From contig CM037838.1 in assembly GCA_021234535.1 (NCBI GenBank), forward strand, positions 12,297,929 to 12,361,928: a DNA stretch of 64,000 nt, written 5' to 3'. Numbering within the stretch: the stretch's first letter is position 1; each line of letters opens with the position of its first letter. Below, piece after piece: positions 38,301 to 53,300 of the stretch. The DNA comes from Stichopus chloronotus (taxonomy: Eukaryota > Echinodermata > Holothuroidea > Aspidochirotida > Stichopodidae). The notes under the pieces were generated by a model. It had not been told where the DNA came from. It worked only from the letters and a program-made list of their open reading frames with translations, and did not search any database. The translations under genes and the position numbers were made by a program.

Positions 38301-41300
38301 ATTTTGTGCCAGCCGGTAGCCTTCCAAACAGGAGCAGAGATAATCTCCACGGGTGTTGTTGCATCTTTGATCGCACATGTTCAGAGCGGGGCTTTCGCAC
38401 TCGTTGATGTCTGGGAGGAGACAGCAAAAGGAAAAGGTTGACAAGGTTGACTACTGACTCAGTATAAAGGAATATGAATATAACAGCATTCACTATGCAT
38501 AAACATGACCTTCTGAATTTAAAAGGTATTTTATATGCATACAAAGTGTTTTGACTGAAAGATCTGATTGTCAAATAAAATGATATGAAGTCACATCAGC
38601 TGAGATTTGTTATTAAGCTTGGACAGGTCACCCGACTTTACTCCAGAGTTGCAATTCAACTCCACTTTCCCTGCAGTCATGACTACTGTGGATTTTCAAA
38701 ATTAAAACTTCAAAAAAAATAAAAACATTCATGCAGATTTTTTCAAAGTGCTTGACAGTTTGAATTTATGTTATTCTGGAAGTTGAATAAATTACAGCAT
38801 TAAAATCTGGTACAATGTTTTTTGTGTGTCTTGTTTTTCAATTAAGCCTAGCCCTATGTCTGATGACTTAGAGAAGTCCAGTTCTAAACCAACAACACTA
38901 GTTGGGTCCCTACAATCGTCTACACAATGATTCCTCTTCAAAATATATCCTTATATGTGTAGGTGGTGGTTATGACGTCACTCAAACCACTTCCAAACAG
39001 GAGTCACGACCAGCTTGGAGCTTCAGAGTCCCAACTATTCAGACGGCTGGTAAAGTGATCTGGCAGGCAACTGATTTTCAGACATATGGGGTCAATTAAT
39101 TAGGCATGTGATGGCAGGAAATGAACAGAAAGAACACAAACTCCTGATTCCAAAATACACGATAAATCAGGATCTCAGTGGGAGCCAACAATTTGGAACA
39201 TAGCCCTTGCCACGATGGTTGAGACTGATTTGGGAATGTCCGCAAGGATAGGACACCCTGACAGTAATGACGATTATGACGACTGCTAGCATGCTTTGTA
39301 TTTTTCTGTTGAAATACAATTTGTTCCCTGTGTTACTTCTATCATATTTCACTCTGCATATATATGGTCACCAAAGGAACAGACTCAACAATTTGTGAAT
39401 TTTCACTTGTCCACGAACAGCGATAAAGAAACAGTAACTGGACAATCTCAACATGCAGAGATTGTAGGATTCTCTTTGGTTGCTGTTAATTTATATTGAA
39501 AAGTGGACTCAATGCACATTTCTTGAGCATATATACATAGAAAATACATTACTGTACTATTGAGCATTCAAAATTGTGCAAAAGAAAAAAAACGTTGACA
39601 TCACTGTAACAATAGACACTGATGAATTCAATCCACGTCCCTGTCCACTGAACATCCCCCCCCCCCTTACTTTCATTGCTCACTTTCTGGGTCTTCTATA
39701 AACCTGTAGGCTGTGGCAGAATCAACCAACCACTCAATCATGACCACACAGTAAACTGACAAATTGAAATTTCCGAGCTCTACGAAGAAATTTATCCCAT
39801 TCTTACCTTCACAGACGGTATCGTTCTGCTCTGACAACTCAAAGCCAGTGTTGCACATGCAAGTCTCCGTGCCGTTGCTATAGTAACACTGACCGTTGAT
39901 GCAAATGTCTCTGGTACAGTTCACTTGAGCTGTGGAATTTGTTTCCAAAAACATTTTTTTTTTTTACTTTGTTTGCACAAAAGTCAAAGGCCACTTAGAA
40001 CACAATCAAATTTTCAAACAATCTATGCAAAAAAATGTTTCACTTTTGCATTCTAACATGTATACTTGGGGTAATGAAATCATTCTAGAATAAACTATAG
40101 GAGCAATAAACTCTACAACAGCTAGTGGCAACAGCTACTACCTTTAAAGATTCTGCTTATATGATATTTCACACACAGGGAACCGAATCCTAGGAGTTCA
40201 CACATCAATGTATGTTACATTGAATTTACAAGAGATGATCTAGCAATAGCCAGAACTCACTCAGTATTTAAATGCAAAATGTAAGGCTTCATTTATACCA
40301 AGCTTTAGATGGGAAAATTTTGTCAATTGACAAAAAAAGTGAGGTCAGTATAGGAACATCAACTTCAAAGTATGCCTTATATTTGATTCATACAGTTTCC
40401 TTAAAACGTTCTGATATAATTGGCACACAGGCTCCCTTGTTTGTGAGGAAATAATTTGGTCAGATTTTATCAATAAATGTGTCACACTTTGTGATTGATC
40501 CCAAAATCTTATTTACAGTTCTGACATGCACAACAACATGAGAGTTTTGTTACGTATGTATGATAATTAGTCCACATCACTGCTTGTTCCTCCCTCTGAC
40601 CACTTACGGACACATTCTGTATCTCCGCTGAGGACAAACCCCTCAAAGCAGTAGCAGTCGTAGCCACCGTCGGTGTTGTTGCAACCTTGTGTGCAGTTAT
40701 CGATCCTGAGGGCGCACTCGTCCACATCTGGGAAGAAATTACAACCAAAGGCACACACTCAATGAAATGGTAGTACTTATTAGTATTTGTTAATTTGCCC
40801 CTGCAACTACCGACAAATGTGTGTCTACCACGAACGTGACTGGCAAGTGTAATCTGTGATTAGCAAAATTAGAACGACCCCCAAAAAATATAGCGGTTTA
40901 TTTACCAAGACACTGGCTTGGCAGGGCAGGATTGAGACTGTAACCTTGGTAACAGGAACAAAAGAATCCGCCGTCGATATTGTTACAGATGGAATCGCAA
41001 TCGTTGCCTTCTTGGCATTCATCGATGTCTACGGAGGAAACAGAGGCAAGAGTTACTTTCAGAAGCATTCAAACATGACATCAGTTTGGGTAGCTTGCGG
41101 TATGTAAAATGTCACATCTCCAGAAATACATCCATACAGACTTGCCCCAGACTATGATTTCTATCTCTCTTTTTATTTTGGGATGGTTTGCCTAATTTGC
41201 TTCTTCCCAAATCAGAACCACAGGGTAAAAAAATTTAGATAACATCAGCTACAAATTCATGGAGGAAAACATAATTCTCAAGAAAGCAACAACCAACTCA

Positions 41301-44300
41301 TAAAACTAGAAACAAAATTATAGCCCAATCGTTGAAAGAGAAAAACATTTATGTCTATCAAGAGCACAAAAATTACTCAAAACTTTGGCTAGTTTGTAAA
41401 ACACACCTCCTCCTTAGAAGATGGTGTGACAAGAAACACCCTGATCAATATACACCAGGGATATCCAGAACCATCGCATCTTACCGGTGCAGTTTCTGCC
41501 ATCACCACGGTAACCGGTATTGCAGGAGCATTCAAAAGACCCCTCTGTGTTGCTGCAACTCCCTCGTTTGGTGTTGCAGTCATTATCGCCATTGCATTCA
41601 TCGATGTCTGCGATTATGACGAAGGTCAGAGTTGCTCTTTTAATACATTGACAGGTATTTCACACAGAATCTGTCATTTTTACGATGTGATAAGAGGTTA
41701 CGTATGATCTTAAATTGTAGCTGTTTTGTCATCATGGCACATGACTATAGGAAACAACTGTGCTCGTGAGTAACGACGGACAAATACGCAAGACAGAAAT
41801 GATCATTCATAAAAGTCATGCACATACAAACATCTTTGTTCATGCATTCAACCAGGAGATACATTAATCATGACCACAATGCACACATCCAGACATTACT
41901 TTAGAGAAAGGCACAGGAATGTGTAACATGCAGTAGCATACAGAGAACCAACATTTAATAAATACAAGTCACATCACAAACCAATGTGTTATCACATGAA
42001 TACCAAGCACAGTTTGGTATTGATATGCTATCACTAAGTTATCAAAGGGGAATTTTAATAACCAGTAAAATATATTCTATAGTCCACCATTTGTCATATA
42101 GAACCATCATCCCCTATTACTCACAACATATATGTCATTCTCCACTGTCACATAGGTAAAATCATGTATCCCATCATATTAGTGAACAGCACTAGATAAA
42201 TGACATCACACTACTGAGCACAGGAAACAGAACCATGACAATACCAACAACAAAATTTGAGCATACAGTAAAAAGAGGTGTCATAATCCATGCATGAAAA
42301 ATACATTTGTCAGTTTCCATTTACATATACGCCATGAGGGAGATGCCATCGACCCAATCACCGTCCAACTATCAGTTTTACTTACCCATGCAGGTGATGC
42401 CATCACCTAAGTAACCGTCATCGCACATGCAGGCGTAAGTACCGACGGTGTTCATGCAGGTCGCTCGATCCGAACAGACCGTTCCATTCACCAAATCACA
42501 TTCGTCGATATCTGCGAGAAATGTATTCGCTTCTAGTTATGACAAGTGTAGCAGGTAAAAGTGAACGATCGACAAGGATTCATCCACACAATTTATTTCA
42601 TGTTGCGAGGATACTTTTGAAATTGTGAATAATTTTCCCTGAATCTTCGATGTGGTTCAATCTGACCAGCAAAACAACACTGCTTCATATTGTAATGAAT
42701 TGTAATTACTTCAAAAACACAATCTCACCCTAAAAATGTTCATGATTCATTATGTGAGAGAAAGTCATTGACAATTTACTGTACTCTGATAAAGCTGTCT
42801 GCACTTTATCAAACAAAAATTACACCCAAACAAAAAGTCAAAGACCACAATAGTCCACATGTCCAATTTCTGTCATTCAAAAAGTAGAAGCTACCTAAAG
42901 CAAAACAGAAGATACATCAAGTCATCCGTATACTTAACATCACAGGCCACAAGAAATCCAGTGGGGTTACTGAATCAAATGGAGATTGAGACTGGGAACT
43001 GTTTTTCAACTTTTTCCTCACCTTCACAGACGGTGCCATTTCCTGTATATCCATTGTTGCAGAAACATTCGTATGATCCTTGGGAATTGGTGCAGGTGCT
43101 GGAGCCACCGACATCGCAGTCGTTCATACCGAGCTGACATTCATCTAAATCTGAAGGACAGGCAAAAAAGAATGTTGATAAAAGATTGAAAAAGAAACAC
43201 CATAACTGGCAGAGTCATAACAGATTGATCACTTAAAATAAAATGATCGTCAGTTCTGAGATAAACACTGACTTTGATTTCAAACTTTCAGTGATTGCGC
43301 TGCGAAATAAACACAGGATAGGCCTTTCAAGCACGAAAAACATAAACGGGTGCTACATGATTTCCACGAAAGAAGGCAAGTCAACCTTATTATCGATGAA
43401 GTTTCAAATGATCGTCGCCTGCTTGTGTACCTTGACACATGATTCCATCACCAATGTAACCAGGAGGACAGACACAGATGTAGCTGCCGTCGGTGTCCAT
43501 GCAAGACGCCCTCGGATGACACTCCCTGAGGTTCAGATCGTCGCATTCGTTGATGTTGGTGCAGTTGACGCCATCCCCCACCCATCCCGGCTGGCAGGTA
43601 CAGGTGAAGGAACCTTCTGTGTTGGTACAATCAGCATTCACGTCGCAGTCGTCCAGGTTGCGAGCGCATTCGTCGATGTCTGACGGGAAAAAAAAGGAAG
43701 ACATCTTTGAGTTAAAATAGAGGGTGTAGAAGGACTCGATTAATCTTCGAAGTGAGCAAGATGGTGCTAGTAGACATTACGTTATTTTCTTTATATAACA
43801 GCAACTGTATTCTGATCTCTTCCACAATAGCCTGTCAATTTCTCACAGGAAGTCAAACTACTGGTCTTGCTGGTAATTTCTTTCAGAGAATACCAACCAT
43901 CTTTTGTATAGATGAAAGAAACTATTATGAAACTGACCAAAAGGGCAAATCAACACAAAAATATTCTTTAAATCCATTTCTGTCACACATACTTTTGAAG
44001 AAACTCTTCTTCCTCATCAGGTGCAAAAATGAATCCATAAGTTTAAAAGTTTTTAGTTCAGAGGGTAGAAAAGTTGTAATATATACGTTCAAAATCCATC
44101 GAGATAAAGAGTGTTCAGAGGTGGTTTGTACTTGCAAATAAGTTCACATCCGGGTTGAAACTGATTTTCAAGCCCAATGGGTATCCTTATACGATTTTTG
44201 ATGACTGTGTACAGGAATTCCTTCACAAACAAGTATTGAATATCGTAGAAGATGATGATGAGCAAGATTTTGTTTGTGTAATATGTATCTCTTTTGTTGG

Positions 44301-47300
44301 CTATTCCCAAGCTATGACAGAGAATTAGTCCTTGACTTCTGCATGTGATCCCAGGGCCAGTCAAAATACAACCTGCCCCAAGGGACCTAAAGTATTAAAG
44401 ACATCCTCACCACTACAGGATCTGCCGTCGCCTTCAAAACCGTCAGAACAGGTGCAAACAAAGCTGCCATTGGTGTTATCACATGTGGCGCGGGAATCAC
44501 AGACGGGCGGAGAGGCGACACACTCGTTGATATCTGTGGGAGACAAAGAAATCTTGAGTGATAGAAGTGTCTGCATTTCGATCCACCACTCCGTAAACAT
44601 ATTTCACTACCTCTAGAGTACAGAGCTGAGCACGAGTAAAATGACCAAACACTGGCAGCTGAGGGTTATGCATGAAATTAAAATGCAAGAACTGTTTTTG
44701 TCTTACACCGTTTTGCGTCCACACACCTGAAAGTTTGATCCAAATGGACATTGAACATCAAAAATTTGGCAAATGTCTTCAGCCCAATTCATTCTAAACT
44801 CCCTCGGCTAACATACATTTATTTCTTTTTTCTTGCTGTTGGTTTTATTTTTAATTGTTCCACTGACTGAGTGTGGCAAATCAGCTCATGTATAATTTTA
44901 CAAAGTGTATTTTTAGGACTGCTGATCACGATTTAATTCTCTAAACTATGGCCTAGTCTCTTTCTAATTTTACAACAAATGACACAAACAACCAATTAAA
45001 ATTAAATCCCTCATACCAGCACCCATCACCCTCATTTACTGGAATGCACAGAGAGTAATCCTTACCTTGGCATACCCTGCCATCGCCGTCGACGTCCAGG
45101 TAACCTTCGAAGCAGGTGCAGTTGTAAGATCCCTCTAAGTTTCCACACTCGGCATTCTCGGAGCAGTCGTCGGTCTCTCTCTCGCACTCATTGATATCTG
45201 AAGAAATGATTACGTCACAATTTATCATTTTTAAAATGTGTTCAAATTAAGACACTGAAATAAATGTTATACAAACAAAACATGTAAGCACACCTTTGGA
45301 TTACATATGCAAAACATAACAACACAATTATTTAAGTCCATGCAGAGATGCAGGTGTCATGTTTCACCGACTACCTACCGCTCCATTGAGCCACACGTGA
45401 GGTATAACTTCATACATTTACAGGATGCTACCTACTTTGAGAGTACATTACCTACACATAATAACACAGTCACACAATTACTTACGTTCAATCAGATATG
45501 CGAGTGTCACGTTTCAACGACTAGCTACCTACTACTACATGCAGGTATCCATTGAGCCACATATTGTGAGGTATAGAGTCATACATTTACAGGATGCTAG
45601 ATACTAGATTACCTAAACACTGGTACATGTCTGGATGCAGGTTGTATCCATCAAAGCAACTGCAGGTAAATCCGTTGAGGGTGTTTTCACAAATCTGGGA
45701 GCACGCCGGTCCTCCGTCTTCCACACTTCTGTTTTCATAAGCAACACATTCATCCAGGTCTGTGGGAAGGAAGATGTTTTAAACCACACTGCAGGAGTTC
45801 CCACAAAGCTTTCCCATAAACTTTTCATCTGTAAAATCTATTTCCCACGTGATCTACACGGAAATTTACATCACCGCAACTGCTTTCTGTCAGTGGAATT
45901 TCACGATCCCACCACCACACATTTATCATGTCAGTGGGGCATCAGCAAGGCAAAATGAACTACACCTAGCTACTAAAGAACAAAAATGTCTCTTCCTATC
46001 ATCATGCCTATACTTGGCCAGTGACACTTATTAATCCCACCTTGGTACATTCATCACAAAAGTGGGGCCACAGCCTAGCAACACCCTATATCTCTACTTA
46101 AAAGAACAATAAAATCCATTTTCACATAGACCTTCTGAACAGGACACATCACCCTACTTCTCTACAATCATTTAAATTCATCCCACCAGTCACTTTTCAC
46201 TTACCAAAGCACTTAAATTCATCTCCAACATGACCCTCTGGACAGGTCCCCTCACTACACATTCACCACATCAGTGGGACTTAAGCAAAGCACCACACCT
46301 TCTTACCCAAACAGTGAATCTATTCTTAACCATAATCTGCAAAACAGGTCCCATCACCATAAATTCATCATATCAGTGGGGCTACAGCTTAGCAATGTAC
46401 CAAACTTACCAAAGCACTTAAATCCATCTCCAACCAGACCCTCTGGACAGGTTCCATCACCACACCTATTTCCTGTCAGCGGGGCTACGTTATCAAAGCA
46501 AGTTATGCCAGGGAAGCAGGGATCGTCAAGGCAGGCGTCGAAGTCTTCCTCACAGAAATCTCCAGAGTAGGCTTCTGTGCATTCACAGACAGCAACCTGT
46601 AATTTAAACATTAATCTCATTTTTTGTCGCAACACGTTAGGCCCATCTGGAAGGGATTCCCCACAAATTTCCACATTCCAAAGTGCAAAAACCTTCAAAG
46701 CTTTGGATGTGAATGAGAATCTCACATAAAAATTACAATTTCTCCTTTAATGATGATGGTCCCTGTCGAGAACTGACTGAAGAAAACAAGGTTTAAACAC
46801 AAGTCAGATATCTGAAGACAAGTTTACCTCGATGACGTGAAAACTTACAGCGAACTTGTCCGTGAGCACGTTGGATTCCTGGGTAAAGGTGTCTTGTCGG
46901 CAGGTTCCGTTGTTCTGGCAGTCACAGACGATGATGGTGGGTTGAATGGCCGAGAGAGCTGAACCGTCACTGGCCTGTACCACCAGGGAGATCTGGTCAG
47001 TGCTGATGGGGTTCCATGTCACAAGACCGTCTGAGAAAGGAAACGACCACAGTTCTGACAAACAGCATGAAGCTTAGAATGAAACATTACGCATCAAGTT
47101 TTTATGAAAATATGGACATATTTTGTTTGAGAACCTTGCATTTTGTGAATTATTTTTCCAGTTCACTTCAACAAAAGCAAATTTTTTCACTGCTAAAAGT
47201 ATTTACTTGGATAATGACATGAATTAAGAGACACACAAAGATATATTTATTTGTAGTAATTTTACAGCCAACCCTTACATGATATTAAACATGTTTATCC

Positions 47301-50300
47301 CTTCTTAAAAGGAACATACCATATCCATTATGGTGCATCTGGATATCACATCACGTTCTATCATGCAGAAAAGGTCTTCTTGAGACATGATTTTAGCATA
47401 TTATGGAGATTCAGTGAGGACTAGGTGTTATTCAATGAACATGTAATGACCATATGGTCACACTCACCAGAGCTAATGTTAGCAGTTATGTTGTCAAAGC
47501 CTAGTGAATGTTATATGTTGTAAAACTAGGTGTTATTCAATGAACATGTAATGACCATATGGTCACACTCACCAGAGCTAATGTTAGCAGTTATGTTGTC
47601 AAAGCCTAGTGAATATTATATGTTGTAGGACTAGGTGTTATTCAATGAACATGTAATGACCATATGGTCACACTCACTGGAGCTAATGCTAGCAGTTATG
47701 TTGTCAAAGCCTAGTGAATATTATATGTTGTAGGACTAGGTGTTATTCAATGAATATGTAATGACCATATGGTCACACTCACTGGAGCTAATGTTAGCAG
47801 TTATGTTGTCAAAGCCTAGTGAATTTTATATGTTGTAGGACTAGGTGTTATTCAATGAATATGTAATGACTATGAAGGACACACTCACCAGAGCTAATGT
47901 TAGCAGTTATGTTGTCAAAGCCTAGTGAATACGATATGTTGCCGCCTTCCGGATCTATCGCCGAGACCTGGTAGTAAAACAACTCCCCTACAGTCGCCAC
48001 GATGGTGGAGTCTGCCGTGATATTCGGAGGGAAGTTTTCTGAAAAAGGCGACCACAAATACAGGAAAGTCAACCAACCAATCTTCAATAACTTTCCAGTT
48101 TCACGGATGTAATTACAGAATTAATTACAGGTTTTTGCATAAGACAAACTGTATGTATTTATCCTGCTGGACTTTTGAGCACATGATACGCTTGAAAGAT
48201 ACTCTCGGTTTGTGACAACCAAAGAGAAATGAATACAACAGCAAACTGTTTGAGACATATGTCAGGATGATATAATGGCAGAACACAGTCTATGATGTGA
48301 ATCACCAGCTTGAAATTATCACAAAATATTTGGAATCAACAAAGAAATTGAAGATGGCTTAAAATGGGATTCAAGTCATTGACCTCAGGAGTACTGAGTC
48401 CTGAGCTTTACCATATATTTTGACCAACTACAACTAAACGAGGAAACAAACAGCGCCCCCTCTTTCTATTTGATGAATGACATGAGGCGACCTGCCTCTA
48501 CTTACCGAGCATCATCTCTGTGGCTTGGTTTGACTCTTCCGTATCTTTCGTGGCCGCTCCCAATGACTGGTCCTCCGCTGCTAGGGCATCAAAGAGGCAC
48601 TGGCTGTTGTCCTGGCAGATGGTGCGAGCACTCGCCAGAAACGAAGGATCGTTCATCTCAAAGTCCGATATCAGATTAGGTAGATCTATAGGTTCAAAAT
48701 TGGCCTCATCCACCAGAGAACGTCTTCTTCGGTTCACCTCAGGGTCGAAGAGAGAATCTTCTGCCGCCACCCTCCCTGTGACAGTGAGAATAAAGATTCA
48801 AAAGTTGTACACATTCAAATAGAGGAAGCGAGTAAAATGCTGGTAGTGGCAAGATGCTAATCTCATGTTGGTACAAAGGTTGTCATGTATAGGGTAAAGC
48901 CAAGTACAAAATAGTACTCTGTGTGCCATACAGCATGTTGTGAGTTTACTATCAAAGACCATGTATCAAGAAAAAAAAAATGCTTCTGTATAATTTTATA
49001 CCTACTCAAGTCTCGGATGCAGCTATCACTCTTTCCTTCATCCAATTGCTCAGGAGAGCATTCAAGATGAGTATTTTATTTCCTTCAAATGGTAACTACC
49101 CTCCTTGATAATGACTAATGGAAACAGGAGATTAAAAACAACTGGTATGACATGTAGTGACTCTGTTAGCTCCATCTACTGATATCAAATAATAACATCG
49201 ACTTTACATAGGTCAACCACTCACTGAACATCCACTATTGCTGGCATGGTATAAATCAACCTCAACTTGTGCACATGTACTTGTCTGCGTATTATTTTTA
49301 AATACTTCTACCTGCTTGTTTGCATCTCCGCTGATGAAGAATCGTTTATCAACTTACAAGATTCCCCGAATGAGAAGATGTCGCCGCTGCTGTACGTGCT
49401 GTTCGCGTCGAGGGCCAACGTCGTTCCGTTCGGGAAAGTGAAGTCATCAGAGGTGTCATCGTTCCAAATTCCTGTTCAGATGCAGACACGAGAGGAAAAC
49501 AGAGACGAAGAACAGGAAGTGATGTCACTTGAAAATTAAAGATGTAGCAACATCTGTGTGGATGTAAGCTCAGGTTGTTTACTATCCACTCCCATTTTTA
49601 CTATCCACCCACATTCCCATATCCTATCCACTAACATATCTACTATCCACTCCCATCCCCCTCCTCTGAGCCACCCCCATCCCCACCCTACCACACTGGA
49701 AGTTTTTGTCTTTGTGATGACATGACATGTCACTAATTTACCTTCTGATACATCTGGTAATGAGTTGTGTTAGAATGCAACTGTTTCATGTTTGATAACA
49801 ACAGCGATTGCACTTGTAACTCACCTATGAGTCCTCTTGTTTGGTTCCCTCTAAAACTTTGCGGGAGCTGGATCGCTATGTCCAAGACTCCTACGATCAC
49901 CTCTACGGTGATGGCGATGCTCTCGTAGACGGTCGTGACCTTCGTCGCGTTCTCATTTGCGGACGAAGTGATGACATTGTTGACCTGATAGTCAGCTGAA
50001 AGGAAAACAAAGAGAGAGGTATATGATATTAAAGTCATCTCAAACTGAACCAAAGGGAATTCTTAAGTCGGACTGAGACGTGTCGACAAAATTGACATTA
50101 GTGGCATCAAGAGTTGAGACGGTGGTGAAAGTAAAGAGAAAAGAAAAAAAAAATTGGGAACATGTGAAAAATGTTTGGAGCCAATGAGAGTGCAGTCTCC
50201 TCATGTTTTTCTGATGCTCTATGAAAAAGAAACAATCTTCAAATCATATTTATTTTAAATATTTTCATAAATCACATTTTGTGACAGAGCACAATTTCTG

Positions 50301-53300
50301 TGAAGTAAACAACCATCCCCACTGGTCTGAGTTCTTCATGTCCCTCTGCCAAAAACAGATTTTGTTCAAAAAAAAAATCTGTTACGTTCAATTGATTTAC
50401 CTAAGCATTGGGAGGTATGGGGGGCAGTATATGGTGGGGAAGGGGAAAGGGGGGCAAGGGTGAGGAGACTGTGCACTGGAGGTAGGGTAACTGAAGCCAT
50501 CTTCACATACAATAATGACATGACAGTTGCTAAAAAAATGCAACAAAAACACATTTGCAAACTCTTTTCATTAAAGAGAATTATCCTTGACATTTTTCTT
50601 GACAATTGCAACAAACAAAAATGGCAACAGCAAAGAGATGCTTCTTACTCAATATAATGAAAAAAGGACATAATTGAACTTTGCTTAATAAAGTGAAACC
50701 AAGTGCTACTTACTGGTTATCAACTCTGTCTTGTTTAACAGAATGTCGTCAACAGAAATTGTGAAATCTGTGCCATTTTCAACCAAAATGAATGTAACCT
50801 GAAAGAGGGATTAAAACAGAAGACAGATACACAATGTAAACTCAGCAAAAGGTCATCTTTTATCCTTATATGGAAGTTTTGTTGTTTAGTAGGAGGGTGA
50901 ATTTTTAATAAATTTATAAATAATTTATGTGGCTTGTTAAAATGTTTAACTGGGTTCCTTCACCATTGTAACTGGAGCATACTGAAGCCAAATCTACAAT
51001 GTAAAAATAAACTTCACAAATATAGTAAAGCACTTCACACTCATTTGGTTGACTTTCCTCGTCTTTAGTTACGGGAACCTTCAAAATGTAGTTTGTTCCA
51101 AATGTGATCTCACCATCTATTTGTAGAAATTCCCCTTCCCCCCATTCAACTGCTAAAATGTTGTAACGCATACCAACAACAAAGCCTAAGATATGCAAAT
51201 ATGACCACATATCCATAATTTCACAGGGAAATCTTGGTAAATATAACTAACTTTCCAGAGTTTATAATCTATCACAATTCCAAAAGTTACTGGCATCAGA
51301 AGCTTACCGTCACATTTCTGTCTGTGATGGAGAAAGCATCGAAGAAGGTCGCTCTGCCAGGTAGCCCGGTCTCTTTTCTGATGACCCGTTGGGTCCTACC
51401 CTGGATCTCGTAGAGCACCGCCCCGTCGTCGTATACCAGTGCCACGTAATAGTCTCCCAGACCATTGAAGGTGTACTGGTAGCCATCCATCGTGGTGAAG
51501 TGAGGGTCACCGATAGCCCAAGCTAGGAGAAATAAAAAAAAGGATGAGAAAATTGTAATGATTCTGATGGCACAGTTGACAGGCTGGCATCATTGCTAGC
51601 TGGGTCAAGCTGAAATTTCAGTTTCAGGATAAGGGTTCAATCAGGCAAACTACAACAAAAAGGCCTAAAGGTAGAGGGACAGATGCTTAAATAAACTGAT
51701 CTAGCAAATAATTACGTGATATCTCTATAATATACACAAAAGAGTAAAACAAAGTTTTACGTTTTCACAACTGAAAATCACATTTCTAAGTATTTGACAT
51801 ATTTATATTGCCAGTCACTAATTATCATAAATGTACCGAATACCCAATGAATACGCAATGTTACACACATACCTGTCGATGGTGGTAAGTAACCATCACA
51901 AGACCCAGGGGGTCTCTTCTCCGAATAAAGATCGCAGAAGTAAGGATCTCTCGACAAACCGCAGCAGGCCTCCCTGGGGAGGTAGTCGTTCTCTGCAAGA
52001 TGAAATGAAAGGAATAAATAACGGATAGAGAACAAATCATGCAAAAGAGGAGAAGTGCAATGTATAAGGAGAAATGAATTAGTTGTCAGAAAAGAAAGAT
52101 GAAATAAGCAACAAATGGGAAGGTTGATAATGCAATACAATTGGAGACCACAGACATTGGCAAGATGTTCTTCAAAAGTAACAAAGAGAGAATAACCAAA
52201 GTAAACTAACAACTCTCATTCTGACTTTTAAAATTGAATAATTGGTCCAATTTTTTGCTTAATACCCCACATCCAGGAATATTTTATTCCATCAGGAAAG
52301 AAATCCATAGCATTCAAAAGTTAATCAAAATAACATAAGTTTTCATCTTAAAATAACCCGTTTTGAATACCAACGTTAACCCCACAATGCAGCTTACTCT
52401 GATCCAACAGAGTTGCTGACCATGTCTAGCAGATTTTTGGCCAGTCATATGCTATTTGGGAGTTTACTCTGTCCTCTTCTAATCATTTGCTCTTTTTTCC
52501 CAGCAACTAATTTCCGAATCATTTTTTAATGTGACAAATGATCTTATGAGCGTAAAGAACATCCAACTATCTTCTGCTCCCATGCCGGGTTGACAACCCT
52601 TGTCTGCAAGTTCAATGTATCATCTGCTTTCAGTGGCTGCTGGGTGTATGCTAGTTGGTATCTTAGAACATCATACTACATAGTGTCTTTCAAATTCTCA
52701 GCAAAGGAACTATAAAAGCCATTCTGCACATTTTCAAATTGTCAAAAAGCCATGCAATTACATCAACATTTGAAAATTGGTCCTAAAATAAGTTACAGAT
52801 TTTTCCGCATCCACGACAAAGAAATCACTGGCTACTGGGAATGAGACAGTCAAAAGCTACAGCTGCAAAGTTCATCCTCCCATCGCACTGTGAAGGATGG
52901 ATTTCTCTTGTCCAGAATGCAACCCAGGGAATAAACTATAACCTCACTTTTTTGTCTCTTTTTGTCTGCTAAACACATTGGTGAATTTTAGAAATAAATA
53001 GCTACCTTTAATAAAAGTCTGTACTCACGTAAATTCAACAGTAGCAAGAGGAAATTTTTATCCAAGCCAAATCTGAAGTTGTATCTCACAGCAAAGCTGC
53101 TCGTGTAGACGTCAGGACCGAATCCTTCGATGAGGGAACCGTCTGCCCTGTAGCAGCATTTCATGCCAGCGAGGTTGTTACCAGGCGACAGAACTGTCTG
53201 CAGACAAAAGGATTCCCCATCATCTGTTCAAGACAACGAAACAATTGACAGCAAAAAATCAGCAAATTTGGAAGAAATTCAGGAACCACAGCTGCAGAGG

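Noticed and set aside
43752..44141. 129-residue plus-strand ORF
   Set aside because: No recognisable domain, AT-rich composition, lies antisense in an intron; probably chance.
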